DNA from: Paraflavisolibacter caeni
GTDB lineage: Bacteria; Bacteroidota; Bacteroidia; Chitinophagales; Chitinophagaceae
Assembly (NCBI RefSeq): GCF_025628885.1
Contig: NZ_JAOTIF010000001.1
Coordinates: 310,001 to 374,000, forward strand
Length of the DNA: 64,000 nt
Direction: 5' to 3'
Part shown: in pieces, positions 1-9,350 of the stretch
Position numbering within the stretch: the stretch's first letter is position 1
Layout: the number at the start of each line of letters is the position of its first letter
Position numbers and translations under genes: made by a program
The notes under the pieces: model-generated
The model's database searches: none
Told to the model about the DNA's origin: nothing
What the model saw: the letters and a program-made list of their open reading frames with translations, nothing else

Positions 1-684
1 GCTACAGACGTAATGCTGGCTGGTAAAGTAGCTATTGTTGGAGGTTATGGCGACGTTGGTAAAGGTTCTGCCGCTTCCCTGGCTGGTGCCGGTTGTCGCG
101 TGATCGTTACCGAGATCGACCCGATTTGTGCCCTGCAGGCTGCTATGGACGGTTTTGAGGTGAAGAAAATGATCGATGCAGTGAAAGAAGCTGATATCGT
201 AGTTACTGCTTCTGGTTGCCGCGACCTGATCACTGGAAAGCACTTCCGCCTGATGAAAGACAAAGCTATTGTCTGCAACATCGGCCACTTCGATATCGAA
301 ATCGACATGGCATGGTTGAACGAAAATTATGGTAATACCAAAGACACTATCAAGCCACAAGTTGATATTTATAACGTTGAAGGTAAAGACATCATCATCC
401 TGGCTGAAGGCCGCTTAGTAAACCTCGGTTGCGCTACTGGTCACCCAAGCTTTGTGATGAGTAACTCATTTACCAACCAGACTTTGGCCCAGATCGAATT
501 GTGGATCAACGTAGACAGCTACGAAAACAAAGTATACGTTCTGCCTAAGCATCTTGATGAAAAAGTTGCACGCCTGCACCTGGGCAAAATTGGTGTGGAA
601 CTGGACGAACTGACCGATGCACAAGCCGATTACCTCGGCCTCCAAAAAGACGGTCCATTCAAACCAGAACATTACAGGTACTAA
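1..684 (+). CDS. ahcY: Adenosylhomocysteinase (S-adenosyl-L-homocysteine hydrolase), C-terminal part
   Basis: This enzyme reversibly hydrolyses S-adenosylhomocysteine to adenosine and homocysteine with tightly bound NAD, clearing the product of SAM-dependent methylation in the cytosol. The reading frame is open to the left edge, so the N-terminal substrate-binding half lies outside the window. What is present is the NAD-binding Rossmann segment ([10 protein letters not shown]), the GHFDxEI region, the [14 protein letters not shown] segment and the family's C-terminal tail ending in KPEHYRY. The frame continues upstream of the first visible ATG at 13, so that ATG is internal. A strong hairpin terminator follows the stop codon. 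Confidence 0.97.
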   Translation, partial: ATDVMLAGKVAIVGGYGDVGKGSAASLAGAGCRVIVTEIDPICALQAAMDGFEVKKMIDAVKEADIVVTASGCRDLITGKHFRLMKDKAIVCNIGHFDIEIDMAWLNENYGNTKDTIKPQVDIYNVEGKDIIILAEGRLVNLGCATGHPSFVMSNSFTNQTLAQIELWINVDSYENKVYVLPKHLDEKVARLHLGKIGVELDELTDAQADYLGLQKDGPFKPEHYRY

Positions 685-700
685 TAAAGTTTTCCTATAA

Positions 701-737
701 ATAAAGAAGCCCTCACATCTCATGAGGGCTTCTTTAT
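701..737 (+). terminator. Rho-independent terminator after ahcY
   Basis: A perfect 15-bp stem (701-715 with 723-737) with a 7-nt loop ends in a T-containing arm, 16 nt after the ahcY stop. The stem has A/T-rich ends on both sides and may work in both directions. Confidence 0.85.
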
Positions 738-895
738 TATCTATCATCTCTTCCCATTCGTCATTCAAATCGTTCCCTCTGCATTTAATGTAGGAAGAAG
801 AAAACCTTAGCACCAAGTTTGTTACTTTCTAATTCTCTTAAGCACTTATTGCCCAACTGTTATGGCTATGGTGTAAATGCTTAAAATCAAACGAA

Positions 896-1837
896 ATGGA
901 ATTATTGGATGTAATAATCGTCGGTGGTGGCCCCGCTGGTCTGAACGCCGCAGTGGTGCTCGGTCGATGCCACCGCAAAGTATTGGTTTTTGATACGGGG
1001 CAGTACCGCAACCGCTACTCGCATGGAATGCATAACTATCTCACCCGCGATGGTATTTTGCCGGCAGATTTTATCAGGATATGCCGCCAGGAAATGCATA
1101 AGTATGGCGTTAAGCTGATGAATAAAAAAGTAGTCAAGGCTCGTAAAAATGAAGAGGGAAACTTTCAGGTTCAGGATGAAGATGGTAATATTTATTACGC
1201 AAAGAAATTATTGATCGCTACAGGCCTAACAGATAAACTCCCGGATGTCGAAGGTTTTAAAGAACTATACGGCACTTCTATTTTCCATTGCCCTTATTGC
1301 GACGGATGGGAAGTGAGTAATCAAAAGATCGGCGTATATGCAAGAGATAAAAATGGTAGCGAATTGGCGCTTGCATTAAAGGGTTGGAGTCCTGATATTA
1401 CCTTGTATACAGATGGAAAGCATAAAATAAAACCACATGAAAAAGAAGAGTTGGCTGCCTGCAACATTACAATCAAAACCAATCCAATTGCTCGGGTAGT
1501 AGGAGAGAACGGTCAATTGAAAAAGGTGGTATTCAAAAACGGGGAAGAACAGGACTGCGATGCAATATTTTTTGTGAATGGTTATGAGCAGCAATGTAAT
1601 CTTGCAGAAACCTTTGATTGTGAAATAAATAAAAAAGGAGTTATAGTCACCAACCGCTATCAGCAAACATCCACACCTGGTCTTTATGTAGCCGGCGATG
1701 CCGACAAGGATATGCATTTCGTAGTAGTAGCCGCCGCCGAAGGTGCAAAGGCCGGCATCATAATCAACAAAGAATTGCAAAAAGAAATCACCCTCCAAAA
1801 CCTTCATATCTCTCCCCTGATTGGCACGTTTCTTTAA
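896..1837 (+). CDS. NAD(P)/FAD-dependent disulfide oxidoreductase, thioredoxin reductase-like
   Basis: A 313-residue flavoprotein of the low-molecular-weight thioredoxin reductase fold. An FAD-binding Rossmann motif (VGGGPAGLNAA) lies near residue 9. A redox-active CPYC pair (C132, C135) sits in the context FHCPYCDGWE, and a C-terminal FAD motif (GLYVAGDAD) follows. The FHCPYCDG(W/Y)E context is typical of the GliT-like branch rather than canonical TrxB, which has CATC. The substrate could therefore be a small disulfide or a dedicated thioredoxin-like partner; the sequence does not say which. No thioredoxin gene is adjacent. The ATG at 896 gives a complete N-terminal Rossmann strand. Confidence 0.88.
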   Translation: MELLDVIIVGGGPAGLNAAVVLGRCHRKVLVFDTGQYRNRYSHGMHNYLTRDGILPADFIRICRQEMHKYGVKLMNKKVVKARKNEEGNFQVQDEDGNIYYAKKLLIATGLTDKLPDVEGFKELYGTSIFHCPYCDGWEVSNQKIGVYARDKNGSELALALKGWSPDITLYTDGKHKIKPHEKEELAACNITIKTNPIARVVGENGQLKKVVFKNGEEQDCDAIFFVNGYEQQCNLAETFDCEINKKGVIVTNRYQQTSTPGLYVAGDADKDMHFVVVAAAEGAKAGIIINKELQKEITLQNLHISPLIGTFL

Positions 1838-1866
1838 GTATCTATTTCACGAGCTTATCATAAAGC

Positions 1867-2646
1867 ATGGATATGTTTATAGATGAGCAAAAAATTAAAA
1901 CTATGATAGTAACTGAAGAGCAAAGGAAAGAGGCGCATACGTTTTATAAGGAAGCCCTTGAAATACTAAAGGAAAGTGGATCACCTTTTTTGTTGGGCGG
2001 AGCTTTTGCCCTTTTTCATCATACAGGTATTTTCCGCGATACAAAAGATCTGGATGTGTTTTGTAAATCACGTGATTATCCCAGGATACTGAAAACCTTT
2101 TCTGAAAAAGGTTACCGTACAGAGCTCACCGATGTACGTTGGCTGGCCAAGATCTTCCACGGAGAATACTTCATCGATGTCATTTTTGATACGGTAAATA
2201 ACATTTGTCGGGTAAATGATTCCTGGTTTGAACATGCAACAAAAGCACGCTTTATGGGATTGGATGTGCTGCTACTTGCCCCCGAAGAGTTGGTTTGGTG
2301 TAAGCTGTATGTCCAAAACCGGGAACGCTACGACGGGGCAGACGTGAATCACCTATGGCTGAAAACTGGGAAAAATTTCAATTGGCACCGCCTGATGAGA
2401 CATATGGATCAACATTGGCATATCTTATTGGCCCAATTGATCCAGTTCCAGTTTGTATATCCTTCCGAATACCGCCAGATCATACCCAAATGGCTGTTTG
2501 ATGAACTGATGTCCCGTGCCTATGAACAATATGAATTGCCTGAACCCGTAGAAAGGGTTTGCCGTGGCCCTGTTATTGATCAAACACAGTATCAGGTAGA
2601 TGTTAAAGAATGGAATTATAAATCATATACAATAACAACTGTTTAA
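1867..2646 (+). CDS. Nucleotidyltransferase-fold protein (pol-beta/MNT-like)
   Basis: A 259-residue protein with the signature of minimal pol-beta-type nucleotidyltransferases. A glycine pair (LLGGAFA, about residue 43) is followed by a metal-binding DLD (KDLDVF, about residue 60) and a later acidic strand (YFIDVIFD). The C-terminal half is alpha-helical and rich in Trp, His and Tyr. The substrate is unknown; family members modify tRNA, antibiotics or proteins, or act as antitoxin partners. It ends 8 nt before a metallophosphoesterase in the same direction, so the two are probably co-transcribed. No promoter was recognised in the 29-nt gap after the preceding flavoprotein gene, so all three may form one unit. 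Confidence 0.75.
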   Translation: MDMFIDEQKIKTMIVTEEQRKEAHTFYKEALEILKESGSPFLLGGAFALFHHTGIFRDTKDLDVFCKSRDYPRILKTFSEKGYRTELTDVRWLAKIFHGEYFIDVIFDTVNNICRVNDSWFEHATKARFMGLDVLLLAPEELVWCKLYVQNRERYDGADVNHLWLKTGKNFNWHRLMRHMDQHWHILLAQLIQFQFVYPSEYRQIIPKWLFDELMSRAYEQYELPEPVERVCRGPVIDQTQYQVDVKEWNYKSYTITTV

Positions 2647-2654
2647 AACCGCTT

Positions 2655-3392
2655 ATGGAGAATGGAGCAAAAACGCGCATAGCAGCTGTTGGTGATATAC
2701 ATATCCGGGAAACAGATAAAGGCAAGTGGGTAGACTATTTCAAGGAAGTTTCTGCGCAGGCAGATATATTAGTGATCTGTGGCGATCTGACAGATACTGG
2801 TGATGAGGTAGAGGCTCAGGTATTGGTTGAAGAACTAAAGGCCTGTACCATCCCTGTGGTGGCAGTTTTGGGGAATCATGACCACGAAAAAGGACGTCAT
2901 AAGTTGATCAGGCAAATTCTGCTGAAAGAAGGTGTGCACATGCTTGATGGTGAAGCCGTTGCCATTAAAGATGTGGGCATTGCCGGGGTCAAAGGCTTTG
3001 GAGGTGGTTTTGATAAACATATGCTTTCAATGTTTGGTGAAGGTGCTATGAAGGCTTTTGTTCAGGAAGCCGTTGATGAAGCTTTGCATTTGGACCGGGC
3101 ATTGGCACGCTTGGATGCTGAGTACTCCGTCAGTAAGAAAATTGCCATAATGCATTATTCCCCCATCAAAGAAACAGTGATCGGTGAACCGGAACCCATT
3201 TATCCCTTTTTGGGCTCCTCCCGTTTATCAGAACCTTTGAACCGTCGCAAAGTAGACGCCGCTTTCCACGGACATGCTCATGTAGGTAAATTGGAAGGAG
3301 AAACCTCGGGCGGCGTTAAAATTTTTAATGTGGCCATACCTATCTTATTGAAGAGCGGTTATAAGTATCCTTTTTATTTATATGAAATATGA
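2655..3392 (+). CDS. Calcineurin-like metallophosphoesterase
   Basis: A 245-residue protein with the complete set of calcineurin-like dinuclear metal motifs in order: GDIH near residue 13, GDLTD near 43, GNHDHE near 72, a histidine in MHYSP near 167 and GHAH near 205. No signal peptide is visible, so it should act in the cytosol on a phosphomonoester or phosphodiester. It follows the nucleotidyltransferase gene by 8 nt. This suggests that the two enzymes act on the same molecule, one adding and one removing a nucleotide or phosphate. That functional link is inference. Confidence 0.85.
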   Translation: MENGAKTRIAAVGDIHIRETDKGKWVDYFKEVSAQADILVICGDLTDTGDEVEAQVLVEELKACTIPVVAVLGNHDHEKGRHKLIRQILLKEGVHMLDGEAVAIKDVGIAGVKGFGGGFDKHMLSMFGEGAMKAFVQEAVDEALHLDRALARLDAEYSVSKKIAIMHYSPIKETVIGEPEPIYPFLGSSRLSEPLNRRKVDAAFHGHAHVGKLEGETSGGVKIFNVAIPILLKSGYKYPFYLYEI

Positions 3393-3397
3393 TGTCC

Positions 3398-3703
3398 TTA
3401 CTTTAAATTAATATTTACCCATCCGAAGGCGCCCCAGCCAATGCTTGTTCTGGTTCCTTTATCTAGGAAAATTTCTTTATATAAAAACCTGTCTTCAATC
3501 ACCAGGCTTTCCATAAAGTTGGTTTCCAGGGTTTCGGCTAAAAGTTGAGTGTTGACTTTTTGAGCGGTGGTAACGGTTGGAAGTTTGTTTTCTTTGAATT
3601 CCTTTCTGGCTTTATTAAGACATGCTTCATTTGAGGGCATAGTCAGATGCGCCATAATGGCCAGGCTGGTAGCAATTAATGCCAGTGCTAATGCTTTTCT
3701 CAT
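3398..3703 (-). CDS. Small exported hypothetical protein, resembles DUF4359
   Basis: A 101-residue protein with an N-terminal hydrophobic segment (MRKALALALIATSLAIMAHL) acting as signal peptide or anchor. It is followed by a TMPSNEACLNKARKEF segment reminiscent of the DUF4359 family, and it ends in a glycine/aromatic stretch (SIGWGAFGWVNI). The frame is open further upstream to 3826, but the ATG at 3703 places the signal segment at the N terminus and is preferred. It converges on the metallophosphoesterase gene with a gap of only 5 nt and no visible terminator. Function is unknown and the family assignment is tentative. Confidence 0.6.
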   Translation of the reverse strand: MRKALALALIATSLAIMAHLTMPSNEACLNKARKEFKENKLPTVTTAQKVNTQLLAETLETNFMESLVIEDRFLYKEIFLDKGTRTSIGWGAFGWVNINLK

Positions 3704-3840
3704 AAAATTATATCCGGCAAAGTTAGGGAAGGGGAGATGCCTGTCTCCGGAATATGTCATCCCATCAATTCTAAACAAGCTGTTAATTTTATTTAAAATA
3801 CTTATATGTCCAAATACCCAACTCATCCTTCGTTGCTTCA

Positions 3841-3961
3841 GTATACCTTAAGTATACCTTAAGTATACCTAGAGTATACCTAGAGTATTCCAACCGTATC
3901 CCTGGAGTATAGTTGAAGTATAGTTGAAGTATAGTTGAAGCATACCTGAAGCATACCTGAA
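3841..3961. repeat. Tandem array of eleven 11-bp units
   Basis: Eleven contiguous units of exactly 11 bp fill 121 bp without a break in register. The units are gtataccttaa x2, gtatacctaga x2, gtattccaacc, gtatccctgga, gtatagttgaa x3 and gcatacctgaa x2. Neighbouring copies are often identical while distant copies differ, which is the pattern left by local slippage duplication. The array lies between the divergent small exported gene and atpD and is followed by a strongly pyrimidine-rich stretch (about 3975-4080). It is not a CRISPR: there are no spacers. Confidence 0.95.
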
Positions 3962-4081
3962 GCTCGAAACAGATTTTTACCCCTCCCTAACCCCTTCACT
4001 CCAAACCCTAAACTTCAAACCTCAAATCTATCATCTTTTCTACCCCCACTCCTCATTCCCTCAACTTCTTTCTATTTATCA

Positions 4082-4112
4082 TTTGCTGATAAACTTTGTA
4101 CCCTTACCTTTG
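4082..4112 (+). promoter_or_regulatory. Bacteroidota-type promoter of atpD-atpC
   Basis: A -33 element TTTG (4082-4085) and a -7 element TACCTTTG (4105-4112) are separated by 19 nt. They match the Bacteroidota sigma consensus TTTG-N17-23-TAnnTTTG. The leader to the atpD ATG would be about 65 nt and includes an AAAGGAAAGGAGG purine stretch. Confidence 0.75.
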
Positions 4113-4174
4113 CACCCTGAAAAAAGGAAAGGAGGGCGGTAGCAGCCTTGGTTCCTATAAAAAACTTCTCTTAA

Positions 4175-5683
<1,509 letters not shown>

Positions 5684-5699
5684 TCTTCAAATTGATTTT

Positions 5700-5957
5700 A
5701 TGACACTTGAAATATTAACTCCGGAACGTAAATTATTCAGTGGCGAAGTGTATGGCGTGCAAATGCCAGGCATTAGCGGTTCGTTCGAAGTGCTTGACAA
5801 ACACGCTCCATTGGTGAGTGCCTTAAAGGCCGGCCGTGTGAAAGTGTTAAGAGACAAGCAAAACCACGTATCCAACTTCGATATCCAGGGTGGCTTCGTT
5901 GAAGTGCTGAATAATAAAACAACCGTTCTGGTAGAAGGCGCAACTGTTATCGAATAA
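5700..5957 (+). CDS. atpC: F0F1 ATP synthase subunit epsilon (short form)
   Basis: Epsilon is part of the central stalk, linking gamma to the c ring and tuning ATPase activity. The product has 85 residues and contains only the N-terminal beta-sandwich (ILTPERKLFSGEV, MPGISGSFEVL, HAPLVSALKAG). The C-terminal two-helix domain that inhibits ATP hydrolysis in longer homologues (about 135 residues) is absent, a state seen across Bacteroidota. The ATG at 5700 lies 16 nt after the atpD stop and is preferred over in-frame starts inside atpD. A terminator follows, so atpD-atpC is a two-gene unit. Confidence 0.95.
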   Translation: MTLEILTPERKLFSGEVYGVQMPGISGSFEVLDKHAPLVSALKAGRVKVLRDKQNHVSNFDIQGGFVEVLNNKTTVLVEGATVIE

Positions 5958-5979
5958 GATGCAACTTCTTTTACAATAA

Positions 5980-6008
5980 AAAAGCCTCCGCAACAAGCGG
6001 AGGCTTTT
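5980..6008 (+). terminator. Rho-independent terminator after atpC
   Basis: A perfect 12-bp stem (5980-5991 with 5997-6008) with an AACAA loop and terminal T residues starts 22 nt after the atpC stop codon. It marks the end of the native locus; IS110 sequence appears to begin just after it. Confidence 0.88.
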
Positions 6009-6039
6009 ACTTTTGTACTCAGTAGATAAATGGGTTAAG

Positions 6040-6215
6040 TTGGTATAGTAAACTAGCCAAGTGACCTGAGAAGGAAATGAGAGCGGGGGCTAGGTAAGTT
6101 CCCCTGGAACTATACCGTAAAAAAGGAATGCTCCATTTCCTTTATGTTTCTTCAGAGTCTGAACAAGTACTTAAGGCTGCCTTTCAGGGCAAGCAAGTGT
6201 AATCATAAAAGGCAA
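6040..6215 (+). ncRNA. Candidate bridge RNA of the IS110 element
   Basis: Active IS110-group elements carry a bridge RNA in the non-coding end next to the recombinase gene. The region upstream of this transposase has the expected nested folding. GGTATAGT (6042-6049) pairs with ACTATACC (6109-6116). Inside it CTAGCC (6053-6058) pairs with GGCTAG (6088-6093), enclosing a 29-nt loop. A hairpin forms over 6122-6143 (AAAGGAATG with CATTTCCTTT, one bulge). A short hairpin TTCAG-AGT-CTGAA lies at 6151-6163. GCCTTT (6179-6184) pairs with AAAGGC (6208-6213). Two large internal loops would fit target-binding and donor-binding loops. Only base-pairing is visible; expression and exact ends are inferred. 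Confidence 0.5.
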
Positions 6216-6258
6216 GACGAGGGAGAAAACAAGGTCATTCACCTTTAAACTCTCTTCT

Positions 6259-7300
6259 ATGCAAACCATTGTTCGAAAAAGCATCGGCATTGATATAGCC
6301 AAAGCCACCTTTACTGCCGGTCTGGCAACCTCTTACAGCAACGCCACCATCATCACCAGTGAAGTGGTGCCGTTTCAAAACAGCAAAACAGGCTTCAACC
6401 AACTGCTCAAGTGGGTAGGCAAGAGCAAAGCCTCCCTGGGTGAACTGGTCTTTGTCATGGAAGCCACCGGCATCTATTATGAGCCACTGGCCTACCATCT
6501 CAGCAAGCTGCACCTGCAGGTAGCCGTGCTGCTACCCAATAAGGTAAAGCACTATGCTAAAAGCCTCAATGTTAAATCAAAGACGGATGTCATTGATGCC
6601 CGCACCATTGCACAAATGGGGGCAGAAAGATCTTTGAAACTGTGGCAGCCACCTTCCCCTATATTGAAGCAACTCAGAGAGTTGACCAGATTGTATACAG
6701 ACTTAAACGCTTTTACCAACAGGCTGCAAGCGATTCAGGCAGGCAATGAACCTTTAGCCTTCATTGTTCACTCTACGGAGTCTGTGATCAAAAAACTGGA
6801 CAGTGAAATCAAAAAATGGGTAAAGCAGATTGAAAAGCTGATCCAATCAGAGTCCTGGCTTCAGCAAAAAGTAGAAAAATTAATGACCATCAAAGGCGTA
6901 GGATTGATCACAGTCGCCATTGTTGTGGCAGAGACCCAAGGCTTTAAGTTGATCAACAATGCAAAGCAACTGGCTAGTTATGCCGGTTACGATGTCGTGG
7001 AAACTCAGTCGGGCAGCAGTATCAAAAAACGGAGCCGGATTTCAAAGAAAGGCAACAGCCGAATCAGAGCGGCTTTGCATTTTCCGGCGCTGGTTGCCTC
7101 CAGGCATAACCAGAATTTCAAAGGGGGTGTATCAAAGGATCAATCAGAGCAAAGCCTCTAAGATGGTGGGGGCTACGGCTGTGCAAAGAAAACTGCTGAT
7201 CCTGCTCTACACACTTTGGAAAAACGATACAGTCTTTGATGAAAACAAGGTAAATCAAACCTCCGGAAATCAGGAGACTAAGCCTCTCCTTCGTCTATAA
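6259..7300 (+). pseudogene. IS110-family transposase, frameshifted
   Basis: The N-terminal RuvC-like DEDD domain has D12 (GIDIAK), E68 (MEATG), D110 and D113 (KTDVIDA). The C-terminal Transposase_20 domain carries the conserved serine region SGSS (residues 251-254), followed by ISKKGNSRIR. The frame breaks at a run of five G (7123-7127): as written, the protein ends at 7161 after 300 residues. The missing C-terminal 58 residues (GVYQRINQSKASKMVGATAV...) continue in the next frame to 7300. Removing one G restores a 346-residue protein, a normal family length. This is either a true inactivating insertion or a homopolymer sequencing error. Confidence 0.85.
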
Positions 7301-7408
7301 TAAAGTTCAGATTTTTTGGAAATTAAAACAGTACCTTTTTTATTGTAAAAATTTTTAGAATGGTTATGTAATATCCTTATTAACTGCATCAACCAATAAA
7401 ATACACTT

Positions 7409-9280
7409 ATGAGACCATCGCTTTTCTTCTTCTGTATGCTCCTTGTATGCCAATCATTTGCTCAAAACAGGAAACTCAACGCAGAAACATCTGTTCAGAA
7501 CGTAACTATATTTTCTTCCGGTGCCCAGGTGGTGCGTACATCTGGTGTTGCAATTCTACCGGGTCGCACAGAGGTTATCTTCAGTGGATTGAGCAATCAA
7601 TTGGAACAGCAAAGTGTCCAGTTGAAGGCCGATGCCAATATTACCCTGCTATCGGTTCAAACAACTAAAGATTTTTTAAGCCAGAGAAAAATAGAGCAGG
7701 ACGAAAGAGAACTGCTGGAAAAGCGCAACTCCTTGAAAGAAAAAATAGAGTTGGACAATAAGCTCTTTGAAGTTTATAAGAATGAAGAGGCTATGTTGGT
7801 GAAAAACCAATCCATAGGTGGGCAAACAGGGGTAAAAACAACAGAGTTGAAGGAAGCCCTGGATCTGCAACGCCTGCGTTTGACAGAAGTATACCAAAAG
7901 CAACTGGAAATACAGAAGCGGCTACAGGCGCAACAGGCCGATTTTGAAAGAATGAGGGCCCAGTTGGCTGAGATCAGCAGGAAAAAAGATAGCGTCAACT
8001 ATGTAGTTACAGCATTGATAGATAGCAAAGAATCTCGTAATGTCAAATTTAGCCTTCTTTATACTGTGCGGGATGCAGGCTGGTATCCTACTTATGATGT
8101 GCGGGTGAATGACATTGCCCAGCCATTAAGTGTCTTGATGAATGCTAATGTCTTTCAGCGCAGTGGAGAAACCTGGAAAGACGTAGAGTTATTATTGAGC
8201 ACAGGTAATCCCGGAGATAATGCGACTCCATCTGCCCTTCAGGCCTGGATGTTAAACTTTTATGATCCCTCTATAACCTGGTTGCGTACCAAGGGACAGC
8301 AGCCTGGCACAGCATCAGGCAGAGTGGTAAATGAACGAGGTGAACCTGTAGTCGGAGCTTCTGTTACGATCAGGGGCACTGCAACAAGTACAACTGCTGA
8401 TGCCAATGGATATTTTAAGCTGCAAAGCTTTCCTCAAAACAGCATAGCAGTTATTTCATCTGTAGGATATCAATCCAGGCAAATACAATTAAAGCCCGGA
8501 TATTTTACCATTCAGTTGAAAGAGGCTTCCCATAGTTTGGATGACGTAGTAGTTGTAGGTTATGGAGCACCTGCTCTGGAGGGCCGGGTTGCCGGGATAG
8601 ATGCATCCCGGACAAGTAAGCAGGTAAAACAGGAGGCAATTCAAACCGTCGATGTATCCACCCAGTACCAGCCAACAACTGTCGTTTATAAAATAGATGA
8701 AAAGTACACATTGGAGACAGACGGCAAAACTACCACCATTGGTATCAAGAGCGTTTCCATTCCTACATTGTATGAATATTACTCTGCACCTAAGTTGGAT
8801 CCTGCAGCTTACCTCACAGCCAAGGTTGTGAACTGGCAGGATTATGACCTTCAATCCGGTGAAGCCAGCCTTTACTTTGAGGGCACCTTCCTCGGCAAAT
8901 CTTATATCGATCTGGCCGAAATATCTGATACACTTTCAATTGCTCTGGGAAAAGACAACAATGTTAAAGTTTCCCGCAGGTTGGTAAAGGAAATGAGCTC
9001 AAAATCCTTGATTGGTGGTAATCGCACAGAGTCAAGGAAATACGAGACTACTATTCGTAACACCAAGAAAATTCCAGTGAATATCATAGTTCAGGATGGC
9101 TTGCCTGTATCTGTAAACAAGGAAATCGATGTGGATGCAACCCACGCTCCGGATGCAAAAGTGGATAAGGAAACTGGAATTGCCACCTGGAAGTTTACAC
9201 TGCCGCCCGCAACTGAGAAAAAACTCTCTATTGATTACACCGTGAAATATCCAAAAGATAAGAAGGTGATTGTGGAGTAA
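7409..9280 (+). CDS. MuiA-family (DUF4139/DUF4140) protein with inserted SusC-like N-terminal segment
   Basis: A 623-residue exported protein. A signal peptide (MRPSLFFFCMLLVCQSFAQ) is followed by a DUF4140 domain (about 25-125), a long charged coiled-coil region (about 95-200) and a DUF4139 domain split in two (about 210-290 and 410-620). Between the halves, residues 300-400 hold a carboxypeptidase-like regulatory domain (GRVVNERGEPVVGASVTIRG). The segment continues into a TonB-receptor plug start, LDDVVVVGYGA (377-387) and LEGRVAGIDA, as found at the N terminus of SusC proteins. The family is named after a mucoidy inhibitor, but its molecular role is unclear. It is transcribed away from the IS110 element. 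Confidence 0.82.
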   Translation: MRPSLFFFCMLLVCQSFAQNRKLNAETSVQNVTIFSSGAQVVRTSGVAILPGRTEVIFSGLSNQLEQQSVQLKADANITLLSVQTTKDFLSQRKIEQDERELLEKRNSLKEKIELDNKLFEVYKNEEAMLVKNQSIGGQTGVKTTELKEALDLQRLRLTEVYQKQLEIQKRLQAQQADFERMRAQLAEISRKKDSVNYVVTALIDSKESRNVKFSLLYTVRDAGWYPTYDVRVNDIAQPLSVLMNANVFQRSGETWKDVELLLSTGNPGDNATPSALQAWMLNFYDPSITWLRTKGQQPGTASGRVVNERGEPVVGASVTIRGTATSTTADANGYFKLQSFPQNSIAVISSVGYQSRQIQLKPGYFTIQLKEASHSLDDVVVVGYGAPALEGRVAGIDASRTSKQVKQEAIQTVDVSTQYQPTTVVYKIDEKYTLETDGKTTTIGIKSVSIPTLYEYYSAPKLDPAAYLTAKVVNWQDYDLQSGEASLYFEGTFLGKSYIDLAEISDTLSIALGKDNNVKVSRRLVKEMSSKSLIGGNRTESRKYETTIRNTKKIPVNIIVQDGLPVSVNKEIDVDATHAPDAKVDKETGIATWKFTLPPATEKKLSIDYTVKYPKDKKVIVE

Positions 9281-9305
9281 GTGAAAAAATTACATCATGT
9301 CCATT

Positions 9306-9350
9306 ACGCTCCAAGGAGCGTAGTACCTCTCCTGCTACAGCAGGAGAGGT
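9306..9350. terminator. Bidirectional terminator between convergent genes
   Basis: Two adjacent hairpins lie between the convergent MuiA-like and yqgE genes: ACGCTCC/GGAGCGT (9306-9321) and the stronger 12-bp stem ACCTCTCCTGCT/AGCAGGAGAGGT (9325-9336 with 9339-9350). The second touches the yqgE stop codon and is followed by T-rich sequence on the + strand. Confidence 0.7.

Larger units (their letters stand above)
6016..7320 (+). mobile_element. IS110-family insertion sequence (boundaries approximate)
   Basis: The element contains a DEDD-type IS110 transposase gene preceded by a structured non-coding left end of about 240 nt. IS110 elements lack terminal inverted repeats, so the ends cannot be placed from one copy; the limits given are the atpC terminator on the left and the A/T-rich sequence after the transposase on the right. 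It sits between the atpC terminator and the MuiA-like gene and interrupts neither. The transposase is frameshifted, so this copy may be inactive. Confidence 0.8.

Noticed and set aside
466-816. Minus-strand reading frame opposite the end of ahcY
   Set aside because: It overlaps a well-defined gene and its terminator and shows no family features.
3841-3961. Possible CRISPR array
   Set aside because: Units are only 11 bp and contiguous, without spacers; no cas genes are present.
7120-7131. Programmed frameshift in the IS110 transposase
   Set aside because: IS110 transposases are normally one continuous frame, and the site lacks a classical slippery heptamer with downstream structure; a one-base indel is simpler.
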